Origin: CAIWHR01 sp963836265
Lineage (GTDB): Bacteria; Pseudomonadota; Gammaproteobacteria; Burkholderiales; Casimicrobiaceae
Reading direction: 5' to 3'
Length of the DNA: 64,000 bases
NCBI GenBank assembly: GCA_963836265.1
Contig: CAWIIO010000002.1
Location: 434,001-498,000, forward strand
Shown: one piece after another, positions 27,306 to 36,094 of the stretch
Layout of the letters: every line of letters begins with the position of its first letter
How positions within the stretch are numbered: position 1 is the first letter of the stretch
The notes under the pieces: model-generated
Seen by the model: the letters and a program-made list of their open reading frames with translations, nothing else
The model's database searches: none
Told to the model about the DNA's origin: nothing
Made by a program: the position numbers and the translations under genes

Positions 27306-27599
27306 CTAGGCCTTGGCCGCTTTCGCGGCCACGCGCTTCGCCGGCGCGGGCTTCGCCGGCGCGGGCTTCGCCGCGACCGGCTTTGCCGGCGCGGGGGGCT
27401 TCGCCGCATAGCGCTGGCGGAACTTGTCGATCCGGCCCGCGGTGTCCATCACCTTTTGCTTGCCGGTATAGAACGGGTGGCACGACGAGCAGACCTCGAC
27501 GTGCAGCGGCTTCACGACGGTCGAGCGGGTCGTGAACGTGTTGCCGCAGCTGCACGTGACCTGGATTTCGCCGTAGTTCGGATGAAGGCCGGTTTTCAT
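27306..27599 (-). CDS. rpmE: 50S ribosomal protein L31, with Lys/Ala/Pro-rich extension
   Basis: A 97-residue L31 protein. Residues 1-68 match the zinc-binding C+ type: MKTGLHPNYGEIQVTCSCGN and CSSCHPFYTGKQKV carry the four Cys. E. coli L31 has 70 residues; here about 30 more follow as repeated PAPAKPVAAKPAPAK units, a low-complexity basic tail that probably adds rRNA contacts. An AGAGGA site lies 5 bases before the ATG. A promoter and terminator of its own are visible, so it is transcribed alone. Confidence 0.95.
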   Translation of the reverse strand: MKTGLHPNYGEIQVTCSCGNTFTTRSTVVKPLHVEVCSSCHPFYTGKQKVMDTAGRIDKFRQRYAAKPPAPAKPVAAKPAPAKPAPAKRVAAKAAKA

Positions 27600-27725
27600 G
27601 GAGTCCTCTTCGCCCGGTCCCGCGCACCGGGGCTTCATTGCCAAGGCTGCGCCCGGACCGCTGTCGCGCTGATATGGGGCCGAAAGTGCATCAACAGGAG
27701 GGGGCCCGGCGCGGCAAATCGGTAA

Positions 27726-27754
27726 ATTATGCCGTTTCCGATACTGCAATGCAA
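27726..27754 (-). promoter_or_regulatory. rpmE promoter, -35 overlapped by a repeated octamer
   Basis: On the minus strand TTGCAT (27754-27749), 17 bases, then CATAAT (27731-27726): one or two mismatches to each sigma-70 hexamer with ideal spacing. The -35 box is part of the octamer CAATGCAA/TTGCATTG that recurs at 27790 and 27819. Confidence 0.65.
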
Positions 27755-27789
27755 CATACGCCCGGTTCGCTCCGCCCTGGGGTCAACCG

Positions 27790-27826
27790 CAATGCAAAGT
27801 TTATGCATAAACAAGGTGTTGCATTG
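27790..27826. repeat. Nested palindrome between rho and rpmE
   Basis: CAATGCAA at 27790-27797 and TTGCATTG at 27819-27826 flank the perfect 14-bp palindrome GTTTATGCATAAAC (27799-27812). A third copy of the octamer lies over the rpmE -35 box (27747-27754), extended to a 10-base match. This may be an operator for a dimeric regulator, or a structured 3' end of the rho transcript. Confidence 0.55.
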
Positions 27827-27849
27827 ACAGCGGCGGGTTTGCTCGGCCC

Positions 27850-29109
<1,260 letters not shown>

Positions 29110-29286
29110 GGCTACGCGAGGAAAGGACGGGAGCGGCGGCGCCGCGGCGGGCAATGCGGGGAAGTTGGGCCCGGGGAAGGCTCCCGGGAAGGCGCCCATC
29201 GATGTCAGGCGGCGCCTTGGATCTTGCCGCGGGGCGGCCCCGGGAAGCCGGGGAGCGCCGCGAGCACGAAAATCAGGGTAGCGGGT

Positions 29287-29613
29287 TCAAAGGTTGCTGT
29301 CAACAAACGCCGTCAATTGCGACTTCGACAACGCGCCCACCTTTTGCGCATGCGCCTTGCCGCCCTTGAACAGGATCAGCGTGGGAATGCCCCGGATCCC
29401 GAACTGGCTGGTCGTCCCGGGATTGGCATCGATATCGAGCTTTGCGACGGTGAGCCGCCCCGCGTAGTCCTTGGCGAGGTCCTCCAGCACCGGCGCGATC
29501 ATCTTGCACGGGCCGCACCATTCGGCCCAGTAGTCGACGAGGACCGGAGTCGCCGATTGCAGGACTTCCTGGTCGAAGGTGGCGTCGGAAACGTACTTGA
29601 TGTGCTCGCTCAT
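29287..29613 (-). CDS. trxA: Thioredoxin
   Basis: A 108-residue cytoplasmic disulfide reductase with active site WAEWCGPCKMIAP, cis-Pro loop RGIPTLILFKGG and the classical length. It begins MSEHIKYVSDATFDQEVL at ATG 29613. A frame extends upstream to 29736 but lacks family similarity. It precedes rho on the same strand, as in many gamma- and betaproteobacteria, where rho can be transcribed from the trxA promoter. Confidence 0.97.
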   Translation of the reverse strand: MSEHIKYVSDATFDQEVLQSATPVLVDYWAEWCGPCKMIAPVLEDLAKDYAGRLTVAKLDIDANPGTTSQFGIRGIPTLILFKGGKAHAQKVGALSKSQLTAFVDSNL

Positions 29614-29757
29614 GGGTTCCTCAACGAAGGCGATGATCGAAGCCGGCCGCGACGGCGCGGCTCGAGTCGGGTCGACAACTACGGTAGCCCAAGCCCCAAA
29701 TGCGCGCAAGCGTCCGCGCCGAACCGCGCCTCGCAAGCAGGGAAATAGGGTTCATTT

Positions 29758-29766
29758 TGCTAGAAT
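29758..29766 (+). promoter_or_regulatory. Extended -10 promoter of fdxA
   Basis: TGCTAGAAT is an extended -10 element (TGnTAGAAT) 28 bases before the fdxA ATG. No good -35 hexamer is visible, which fits an extended -10 promoter. The local sequence is AT-rich against the surrounding DNA. Confidence 0.5.
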
Positions 29767-29793
29767 CAATGTTTTCGCTCCCCAGCCACGGGC

Positions 29794-30117
29794 ATGACCT
29801 ACGTCGTCACCGAAAGCTGCATCCGCTGCAAGTACACCGATTGCGTCGACGTCTGCCCCGTCGACTGCTTCCGGGAAGGGCCGAATTTCCTCGTCATCGA
29901 CCCCGACGAGTGCATCGACTGCACGTTGTGCGTGGCCGAATGCCCGGTCGAGGCGATTTTCGCGGAGGACGACGTCCCCGAGGATCAGAAGCCATTTACC
30001 GCGATCAACGCCGAGCTCGCGAAGCTTTGGAAGCCGATCATCGAGCGCAAGCCGGCGCCACCCGACGCCGACCAGTGGAAGGACGTCAGGGACAAGCTCA
30101 AATATCTCGAAAAATGA
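29794..30117 (+). CDS. fdxA: 7Fe ferredoxin FdxA
   Basis: A 107-residue ferredoxin that carries one [3Fe-4S] and one [4Fe-4S] cluster. The first motif is CIRCKYTDCVDVCPVDC; the second is CIDCTLCVAECPVEAI. The long C-terminal extension (FTAINAELAKLWKPI) marks the FdxA/azotobacter-type ferredoxins common in alpha- and betaproteobacteria. It is a soluble low-potential electron carrier; its partner is not shown by context. The gene diverges from trxA-rho and precedes the two cytochrome genes. Confidence 0.95.
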   Translation: MTYVVTESCIRCKYTDCVDVCPVDCFREGPNFLVIDPDECIDCTLCVAECPVEAIFAEDDVPEDQKPFTAINAELAKLWKPIIERKPAPPDADQWKDVRDKLKYLEK

Positions 30118-30151
30118 GCGAGCGTTGGACGCCTCCGTTGCCCGGCGCCGA

Positions 30152-30180
30152 TTGACCACGAAGGTCACAACCCCTAGAAT
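30152..30180 (+). promoter_or_regulatory. Sigma-70 promoter of the cytochrome c pair
   Basis: TTGACC at 30152-30157, a 17-base spacer and TAGAAT at 30175-30180. Both hexamers differ from consensus at one position. It lies 75 bases before the first cytochrome start. Confidence 0.7.
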
Positions 30181-30254
30181 TACATGGTTTTTCCCTGGCG
30201 CGGCCCCTTCCGCTCTTCCGGTCCGCCGCCGTCCCGAGGCAAGATCGAATCCCC

Positions 30255-30629
30255 ATGACACCCACGATTCCCACGATTCGCTTCGTCGTCGTGCTCCTGG
30301 TCGCGGCGCTTCCTGTGGGCGCAGCCGCTCAGTCCGCCCAGGGCCAGGGTGCCCCGGTGGGCAACCCGGCGCGCGGCGCCCAGAAGGTGCAGATGTGTCA
30401 GGGCTGTCACGGCATCGAAGGCTGGCGCACCGCTTATCCGGAGGTCTATAAGGTGCCGCGGATCGCCGGCCAGCACGAGGCGTATCTGGTGAAAGCGCTG
30501 CAGGAATACAAGAATGGCGACCGCAGCCATCCGTCGATGCGCGCGATCGCCTCGTCGCTGTCCGACCAGGACATGGCCGACGTCGCCGCCTATTACGCGC
30601 AGAGCGGTCTCACGACAGCGGTCAAATGA
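30255..30629 (+). CDS. Periplasmic monoheme cytochrome c (c4/c553-like)
   Basis: A 124-residue class I cytochrome c. The signal peptide is IRFVVVLLVAALPVGAAAQ. Heme attaches at CQGCH; the distal Met is probably in SHPSMRAIASSLSDQDM. The motif PRIAGQHEAYLVKALQEYK is typical of the cytochrome c4/c553 family. It is about half the size of diheme c4, and the next gene encodes a similar monoheme protein, so the pair together resembles a split c4. It probably shuttles electrons to a terminal oxidase or reductase in the periplasm. Confidence 0.92.
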   Translation: MTPTIPTIRFVVVLLVAALPVGAAAQSAQGQGAPVGNPARGAQKVQMCQGCHGIEGWRTAYPEVYKVPRIAGQHEAYLVKALQEYKNGDRSHPSMRAIASSLSDQDMADVAAYYAQSGLTTAVK

Positions 30630-30961
30630 CGCGCCGGCTCCTTTCGCTCGCCCTCGCGGCCACGGTCGCGGGTGCCGCCGTGCCCGGCGCGCAGGCAGCC
30701 GACCTCGCAGCCGGCGCCGCCAAAGCGAAGGAAGTGTGCGCCGCCTGTCACGGCGCGGACGGCGTGAGCCCGTCGCCGGATTTCCCGAAGCTCGCCGGCC
30801 AGCATCGCGATTACCTCGAAAAGGCGCTGCGCGACTACAAGTCCGGCGCGCGCAAGAACCCGATCATGGCCGGGTTCGCTGCCCCCCTGTCGAAGGAAGA
30901 CATCGCGAACCTGGCCGCGTACTTCGCGTCGCGACCGGCAGTCCTTTCCGCGAAGTACTGA
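30626..30961 (+). CDS. Periplasmic monoheme cytochrome c (c553-like)
   Basis: A 111-residue cytochrome c with signal peptide MTRRLLSLALAATVAGAAVP, heme motif CAACH and LAGQHRDYLEKALRDYKSG, closely parallel to the gene before it. The axial Met is probably in NPIMAGFAAPLSKEDI. It overlaps the upstream cytochrome by 4 bases (ATGA), so both are translated together. The two proteins differ mainly at the N-terminus and look like old duplicates. Confidence 0.92.
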   Translation: MTRRLLSLALAATVAGAAVPGAQAADLAAGAAKAKEVCAACHGADGVSPSPDFPKLAGQHRDYLEKALRDYKSGARKNPIMAGFAAPLSKEDIANLAAYFASRPAVLSAKY

Positions 30962-31107
30962 GACTCGCGGCGGCGAAGCGAGGCGCCCGCGGGTGTCTTT
31001 TCGTGGCCGCAAGTGTTACCCACGCCTTGGGCGCCCGAACTTGTCCGGATTGCCCCTTTGGAAGCGCGGTACTATCCGCATCTTCGTTGAGACCAACCCG
31101 GCTCCCG

Positions 31108-32487
31108 TCAGCGCACGACTCGGCCCGCGGCAATCCATGCCTCCGTCGTGCCAATCGCCAAGCGATACCGCGCGCAGTTGTAGGGCTCGAGCTGGCGAAG
31201 CTCGTTGCGCACGAGGGCTTCGAACGGTTCTTGGTCCGGCAGAGGAATTCCCAGTCCGTCGACTGCTTCGCGTAGCGGAGCGCCCGCTCCCACGATTTGT
31301 TGCATCGCCGAGCTGAGGTTTTCGCGGTACTTGGCACGAAACGGATTTGGCACTCCCATCGCCTCGAGCGTAGTCCGATACCGGGAAATCGAACGACGGT
31401 ATGTCCACGCAAAGAGTTCGATCGCCAGCGTCAAGTCGAGCCGCTCGTAGATGCCGACCATCGCAAGCGCGTAATCGGTCGGCTCGACGTCAAGGAACGA
31501 CAGTGGTGCGCAATTGGCCAGCAGCAGAGGCAAGTTTGCGGACAACCGGCTCGTCCGCTTGTTTCCGTCCTCAAAGGGCTGCAGGTAAGCGAGATTGACC
31601 CACAAGAAGAACGCGGCTTCGACCGGGTTCTTGATGCTCCGCGTAGTGTCAACGCAGATGCCCAACATCTCCTCCAACAGCGAAGGAATCTGGGTTGGCA
31701 GGTAGACGGTATCCGAGATGTTGACGACGGTCTTGCGAATCGCGCCAAGCGAAGCAGAATTGGCCAGTAGTCCCTGCATCAGCAAGCTGTGGAGGTTTCG
31801 CACCACGGGAACCGTTATCCCGTAGGCGGGAACCGCATCGACCATGAATTCGATCGCGTCCTTGTGATTCAGGAGCATGGTTGCTTCCTGGTCGTCGGCA
31901 GGGGAGCGGCCCTGCGCAAAGAGTTGACGCGTGTCGAGAAGGCTCTTGCGGTTGCCTTCCAGTCGCGATGACGACCACGACAAGTCGATGAGCAGTTGCT
32001 CCAACACCTTGCGCGCATAGGTGCCCGCAGGCTGCTGTCCTTGCATGCGGCCCGCGGTGAACAAGCTGACGGCGAGTTCCACGGGTAGCAACGACGAACG
32101 ATTAGGCTGGTAGTCATCGACAAAATGCCGCTGGTAGGTCACGGGCGTGCGAGCACCCAGGGGTTGCAAGAGGTGCTCTCGAAGGACGCGTGCGGACTCG
32201 CTCCACGGTGGGGAGACTGAAGCATTGACGCTGCCGGTGACACTTGCTGTTTCAGTCACGGCGGCCGGGTGGACGACGGATTGCGGACGTCGGTAGACGG
32301 TTGCGGGTCCGCTGCCTTCACGGAGGAGGGCACCCTGTTGCACGAGCTTTCGCAGATGCCGGTTTATGGTCGGGCGAGGCGCCGCCACGTGCTCGGTGAT
32401 CGCCTCGGCGCCGGCAGCGCCAAGTCCTGACGCCCCGCGCTCGGCCAGGTAGGCGAGGATTGCCGCAGGAATGCGTCTCTGGGCCAC
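31108..32487 (-). CDS. Fic-family protein with N-terminal winged helix
   Basis: A 459-residue protein with a GTG start. Residues about 1-65 form a winged-helix DNA-binding region (APRPTINRHLRKLVQQGALL). The inhibitory-helix motif (S/T)xxxE(G/N) appears as SSSRLEGN near residue 175. The Fic core is LQPFEDGNKRTSRLSANLPL near 300: the catalytic His of HPFxDGNGR is Gln here. The variant LQPFED occurs in a subgroup of Fic proteins, so it is probably not a sequencing fault, but canonical AMPylation is uncertain. A 67-base inverted repeat lies directly upstream and may be its operator (autoregulation). The gene is isolated on an AT-richer segment, which suggests acquisition. Confidence 0.88.
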   Translation of the reverse strand: MAQRRIPAAILAYLAERGASGLGAAGAEAITEHVAAPRPTINRHLRKLVQQGALLREGSGPATVYRRPQSVVHPAAVTETASVTGSVNASVSPPWSESARVLREHLLQPLGARTPVTYQRHFVDDYQPNRSSLLPVELAVSLFTAGRMQGQQPAGTYARKVLEQLLIDLSWSSSRLEGNRKSLLDTRQLFAQGRSPADDQEATMLLNHKDAIEFMVDAVPAYGITVPVVRNLHSLLMQGLLANSASLGAIRKTVVNISDTVYLPTQIPSLLEEMLGICVDTTRSIKNPVEAAFFLWVNLAYLQPFEDGNKRTSRLSANLPLLLANCAPLSFLDVEPTDYALAMVGIYERLDLTLAIELFAWTYRRSISRYRTTLEAMGVPNPFRAKYRENLSSAMQQIVGAGAPLREAVDGLGIPLPDQEPFEALVRNELRQLEPYNCARYRLAIGTTEAWIAAGRVVR

Positions 32488-32496
32488 TGGCTATCC

Positions 32497-32563
32497 TATC
32501 ATTATCTTATCAGTGTAGGAAACACTCTATTACTGTTTATTACATAATGACAAGATATTGATA
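32497..32563. repeat. Inverted repeat upstream of fic, probable operator
   Basis: TATCATTATCTTATCA at 32497-32512 is repeated inverted as TGACAAGATATTGATA at 32548-32563, matching at 14 of 16 positions with a 35-base spacer. It lies 10 bases upstream of the fic GTG in a strikingly AT-rich pocket. A -35-like TTGTCA on the minus strand falls inside the distal arm. The spacing would suit a dimeric or cooperative repressor. Confidence 0.6.
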
Positions 32564-32692
32564 GTATGACAGGGAAAGCGGGCGTCCGCCGACAGGTATT
32601 CTTGCGGACGTCCTGCTCACCTCAGGGCCGAAATCAGAAAACCTCTACCGCTTGCGGGCCAACCCCCGCCGCCACGACGGCGCCACTCGGCA

Positions 32693-33325
32693 CTATTTCG
32701 TCTTCTGCCGGTATTCGCAGAGATCGCGGATCAGACAGCCGGGGCATTGGGGCGACCGGGCGACGCAGACGTAGCGGCCGTGCAGGACGAGCCAGTGATG
32801 CGCGTGCGGCTTGAATTCGTCCGGCACGAACTTCAGCAGCTTCTGTTCCACTTCCTCGGGAGTCCTGCCCGGCGCGAGCCCGGTGCGGTTCGCGACCCGG
32901 AAGATATGCGTGTCCACCGCGATCGTCGGCTCGCCGAACGCGACGTTGAGGATGACGTTGGCGGTCTTGCGGCCCACGCCGGGCAGTTTCTCCAGCGCTT
33001 CGCGGCTCTCCGGGACCTTGCCGCGATGTTCGCGGACGATGATCTCCGCGGCCGCGACGATGTTCTTCGCCTTGTTGCGGAAAAGGCCGATCGACTGCAC
33101 GTAGGGAATGAGTCCATCGACGCCGAGCTTCGCGATCGCCGCCGGCGTGTTGGCGACGGGGAACAGTTTCGCCGTTGCCTTGTTGACGCCCTTGTCCGTC
33201 GCTTGCGCCGAGAGGACGACGGCGACCAGGAGCTCGAAGGGCGTCCGGTGCGCGAGCTCGGATTCCGGGTGCGGATTGGCGGCTGCGAACCGCGCGAAGA
33301 TCGCGCGGCGCTTCTGCGGATTCAT
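32693..33325 (-). CDS. nth: Endonuclease III
   Basis: A 210-residue base-excision repair glycosylase/AP lyase for oxidised pyrimidines. The helix-hairpin-helix is KLPGVGRKTANVILN with the catalytic Lys; the catalytic Asp lies in TIAVDTHIFRVANR. The [4Fe-4S] loop CVARSPQCPGCLIRDLC has the C-x6-C-x2-C-x5-C pattern. It overlaps the upstream TPR gene by 4 bases. The nth and rnfB/rsxB genes are neighbours in many proteobacteria. Confidence 0.96.
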   Translation of the reverse strand: MNPQKRRAIFARFAAANPHPESELAHRTPFELLVAVVLSAQATDKGVNKATAKLFPVANTPAAIAKLGVDGLIPYVQSIGLFRNKAKNIVAAAEIIVREHRGKVPESREALEKLPGVGRKTANVILNVAFGEPTIAVDTHIFRVANRTGLAPGRTPEEVEQKLLKFVPDEFKPHAHHWLVLHGRYVCVARSPQCPGCLIRDLCEYRQKTK

Positions 33326-34284
33326 GGTTTCGGCGGCGCGTTGCCAGCGGCGATCGCGGCAAGACGCGCGAGCCGCGCCGCTTCGGTGGCCGCGAATCCG
33401 GGCTCATCCTTGAGCGCGGCATAAGCCTTCGTCGCCCACGGCCTCGCCGCCGCGAGGTCGCCGCGCGCGAGCGCGATCTCGGCCAGTTCCTCGTAGACGT
33501 AGCCGTCGGTCTCGCCAAGCTTCGCGTACTCGGCGAGCAGCCGTCGCTGAATCGCTTCCGCTTCGTCGAGCTGTCCCAGCGAGCGCTCCGCGCGCGCGAT
33601 CATCCAGTGCGCGATGCGCACCTGGCGCGGATCGCCCCGCGCTTCATAAGCCGGCAGCGCCTTCCGGTAATACCCGAGCGCCGTCGCGAAATCGCCGTGC
33701 TCCTGGTAGGCGAAGCCGATGTTGTTGTAGAGCGGCGCGAGCCAGCGCTTCGCGCGCGCGTCGGTCGTCTTTTCCGTCATCGCGAGCGCCTTGCGATCCC
33801 AGTCGAGGCGTTCGTTCTGCGGCGCCGCGATGCCGAGCATGTGCGCGGCGTCGATCGCGTAGAACGCATCGTCGTCGCATTCGGCGAGCGAGAGGGCCTC
33901 GGCGAACAGCGGCACCGCGCGCTCCGGTGTCCCCGCCGAGTTGAACGTGCGCCCGCGCTCGAGCAGGTAGCGGACGCGCACGTGCGACGGCATGCCGTCG
34001 AGCCTTGCCCTCACCGCGTCGAGCGTCGTGTTCGCTTCGGCGAACTGGCGGCGCAGGCTTTGGGTGCGCGCGACCTGGGTGGCGACGATGAGCGCCTGCG
34101 GAGCGTCGGCCGGCCATGTCGCGAGCTCTTCGCGAAAGCGCCGCGCGGATTCCTCTGGCGCAGCGTAGTCCCATTGCGCGTCGAGCTGCGCGGAAAAGCT
34201 CTTGAGGGAAGGCGTGACGGCGTGGGTTTCCATGGCGAGGCCGGCCAACAGCGCCAGTGCACCGAGGACCGAGCGGATCGGCAT
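33322..34284 (-). CDS. TPR-repeat protein, exported
   Basis: A 320-residue protein with signal peptide MPIRSVLGALALLAGLAMET. The mature part is a run of tetratricopeptide-like helical pairs (for example FAYQEHGDFATALGYYRKAL and EELAEIALARGDLAAARPWA). TPRs mediate protein-protein contacts; no specific function is evident. It overlaps nth by 4 bases (ATGA) and abuts rnfB by one base (TGATG), so rnfB, this gene and nth form a tight operon. Confidence 0.85.
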   Translation of the reverse strand: MPIRSVLGALALLAGLAMETHAVTPSLKSFSAQLDAQWDYAAPEESARRFREELATWPADAPQALIVATQVARTQSLRRQFAEANTTLDAVRARLDGMPSHVRVRYLLERGRTFNSAGTPERAVPLFAEALSLAECDDDAFYAIDAAHMLGIAAPQNERLDWDRKALAMTEKTTDARAKRWLAPLYNNIGFAYQEHGDFATALGYYRKALPAYEARGDPRQVRIAHWMIARAERSLGQLDEAEAIQRRLLAEYAKLGETDGYVYEELAEIALARGDLAAARPWATKAYAALKDEPGFAATEAARLARLAAIAAGNAPPKP

Positions 34285-34913
34285 CAGGTCGACCCGGGCC
34301 TCGCCGAAGCCCGCCGCGCGCGGGCGCGGGCGAGCGCGGCGGCGATGGCGCGCTGCCTCTGCGCGCGCTCCTCGTCGCTGGGCGGCGGCAGCGGCGGCGC
34401 CTCCTCGCGAGCAGACGGCCGGCTCGCCGCCCGCCTGCGGTTCCTTCGGTCATGGCGAGCGCTGGCGGCGCGCGCATCTTCCGGGGCCCAGCGGCGGCCG
34501 GCCGGGACCATCGCGATGCAGTCGACGGGGCACGGCGCAACGCACCGTTCGCATCCCGTGCACAGCGCCGGCAATACCGTGTGCATCCGCTTCGCCGCGC
34601 CGACGATCGCGTCCACCGGACACGCTTCGATGCAGAGCGTGCAGCCGATGCACCGCTCTTCGTCGATGCTGGCGACCGTGTACGGCGCATGTTCGCCGCA
34701 GGCTCGGTCGAGCGCTGCGACCGGCCGCCCGGTGATCGCCGCGAGCGTGGCAACGAGGGCGTCCCCGCCGGGCGGGCAACGGTTGATCGCCGCGCCGTTT
34801 GCCGCGGCAACGGCATAGGGGCCGCAGCCGTCGTAGCCGCAGCGCCGGCACTGGGTCTGCGGCAATGCGGCGTCGATGCGCGCGGCGAGCGAGGGGTCGA
34901 AGACGGATCGCAT
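34284..34913 (-). CDS. rsxB: RnfB/RsxB-like iron-sulfur protein
   Basis: A 209-residue ferredoxin-like protein. The N-terminal cluster-binding region is CRRCGYDGCGPYA with NRCPPGG. Two [4Fe-4S] motifs follow: CIGCTLCIEACPVDAI and CTGCERCVAPCPVDCIAM. The Arg/Ala-rich C-terminal tail is predicted helical. The N-terminal membrane helix of full RnfB is missing (the start is MRSVFDPSLAARIDAALPQT). No other rnf/rsx subunit is nearby, as is common for solo RnfB of betaproteobacteria. It may supply electrons to a partner such as an iron-sulfur enzyme; this is not known. Confidence 0.88.
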   Translation of the reverse strand: MRSVFDPSLAARIDAALPQTQCRRCGYDGCGPYAVAAANGAAINRCPPGGDALVATLAAITGRPVAALDRACGEHAPYTVASIDEERCIGCTLCIEACPVDAIVGAAKRMHTVLPALCTGCERCVAPCPVDCIAMVPAGRRWAPEDARAASARHDRRNRRRAASRPSAREEAPPLPPPSDEERAQRQRAIAAALARARARRASARPGST

Positions 34914-35100
34914 CAGCGTATTTTACCGGCGGGCGTCCCGCGCCGCGCGACACCGCTTGCTAGCTTCGCGCTCCCGGCCGTTCGACGCCGCCTGGGTGAC
35001 GATCGCGACCGCCCGCGGATTGCGGCCGGATCGCGCACGACTCACAATGACGGGCACGGTCCCACCCCCGACGCGTTGACGCTTCTGTCCGTCCCCGTCC

Positions 35101-36069
35101 GTGCACGACGCCACCCGCCCGCACTCGCACGCCCACCGCAATGGCCGCCGCGAGGTCGCCGCGGACGCGGCGACCCGCGCGCTCATCATCGCCGTCGTCC
35201 TCACCGGCGCGTTCGCGGCGATCGAGGCGATTGGCGGCTGGCTCGCCGGCTCGCTCGCCCTCATCTCGGATGCGGGTCACATGGTGACCGACGCGGCGGC
35301 GTTCGTCGTCGCGCTGATCGCCGCCCACGTTGCGCGGCGGCCGCCCTCGCAACGGGCCTCCTACGGCTACGCGCGCGCCGAAGTGCTGGCGGCGTTCGTC
35401 AACGCGCTCGCGATGCTGGCGCTCGTGGTCTGGATCGCGGTCGAGGCGGTACGCCGGCTGTTCGAACCGATCGCGGTCGCGGGGCCGATCGTCATGGTCG
35501 TCGCCGCGGCCGGCATGGTCGTCAACGTCGCGGTCGCCTGGATGCTCGCGCGCGCCGGGGGCGGCATCAATGCCCGGGGCGCGTTGCTGCACGTGTTCGG
35601 CGATCTGCTGGGCTCGGTCGCGGCACTGATCGCGGGCGTCGTCGTCTACGCGACGGGCTGGACGCCCATCGATCCGATCCTGTCGATCGCCGTCGCGATG
35701 CTGATCCTGCGCTCGACGCTCGACCTGCTTCGACGCTCGGCGGGCGTGCTGATGGAGGGCGTGCCGGCGCACCTGTCGTACGACGTGATTGGCCGCGCGC
35801 TCGCCACCCTGCCGGGCGTCACCGGCGTCCACGACCTGCACATCTGGCACCTGAGCGCGGAGCGCGTCGCGCTGTCGGCCCACGTCACGCTGGCCGATGG
35901 CGAGGCGTGGCCGCGCGCGCTCGCCGGGGCGCAACGGATGCTCGCGCGCGACTTCGGCATCGACCATGTCACGCTGCAGCCCTCGTGGCCGGCGCCGCCG
36001 AGAAACGGGCGCGTGATCCCCGTCGCGCCCGCAATGGATCGCGATGGAGCGCCGTCGCGGCCGGATTGA
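35101..36069 (+). CDS. Cation diffusion facilitator (CDF) metal exporter
   Basis: A 322-residue inner-membrane antiporter exporting Zn2+, Cd2+ or Co2+ for protons. About six helices are present. Metal-site residues are in LISDAGHMVTDAAAF (D, H, D) and LHVFGDLLGSVAAL. The cytoplasmic C-terminal domain includes GVTGVHDLHIWHLS. A His-rich N-terminus is present (RPHSHAHRN). CzcD/ZitB-like. GTG start; no ATG is near. It lies between rnfB (divergent) and corA (convergent). Confidence 0.92.
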   Translation: MHDATRPHSHAHRNGRREVAADAATRALIIAVVLTGAFAAIEAIGGWLAGSLALISDAGHMVTDAAAFVVALIAAHVARRPPSQRASYGYARAEVLAAFVNALAMLALVVWIAVEAVRRLFEPIAVAGPIVMVVAAAGMVVNVAVAWMLARAGGGINARGALLHVFGDLLGSVAALIAGVVVYATGWTPIDPILSIAVAMLILRSTLDLLRRSAGVLMEGVPAHLSYDVIGRALATLPGVTGVHDLHIWHLSAERVALSAHVTLADGEAWPRALAGAQRMLARDFGIDHVTLQPSWPAPPRNGRVIPVAPAMDRDGAPSRPD

Positions 36070-36094
36070 CCTGCGCCACGCGGCGCTGCTTCCG

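Noticed and set aside
27799..27812. Zur box at the rpmE palindrome
   Set aside because: The palindrome GTTTATGCATAAAC does not match the usual Zur pattern closely enough. It is kept as an unassigned operator candidate.
31800..32100. Fic Gln variant as a sequencing error
   Set aside because: The surrounding LQPFED..NKR context is a recognisable subgroup pattern, and the reading frame is intact on both sides.
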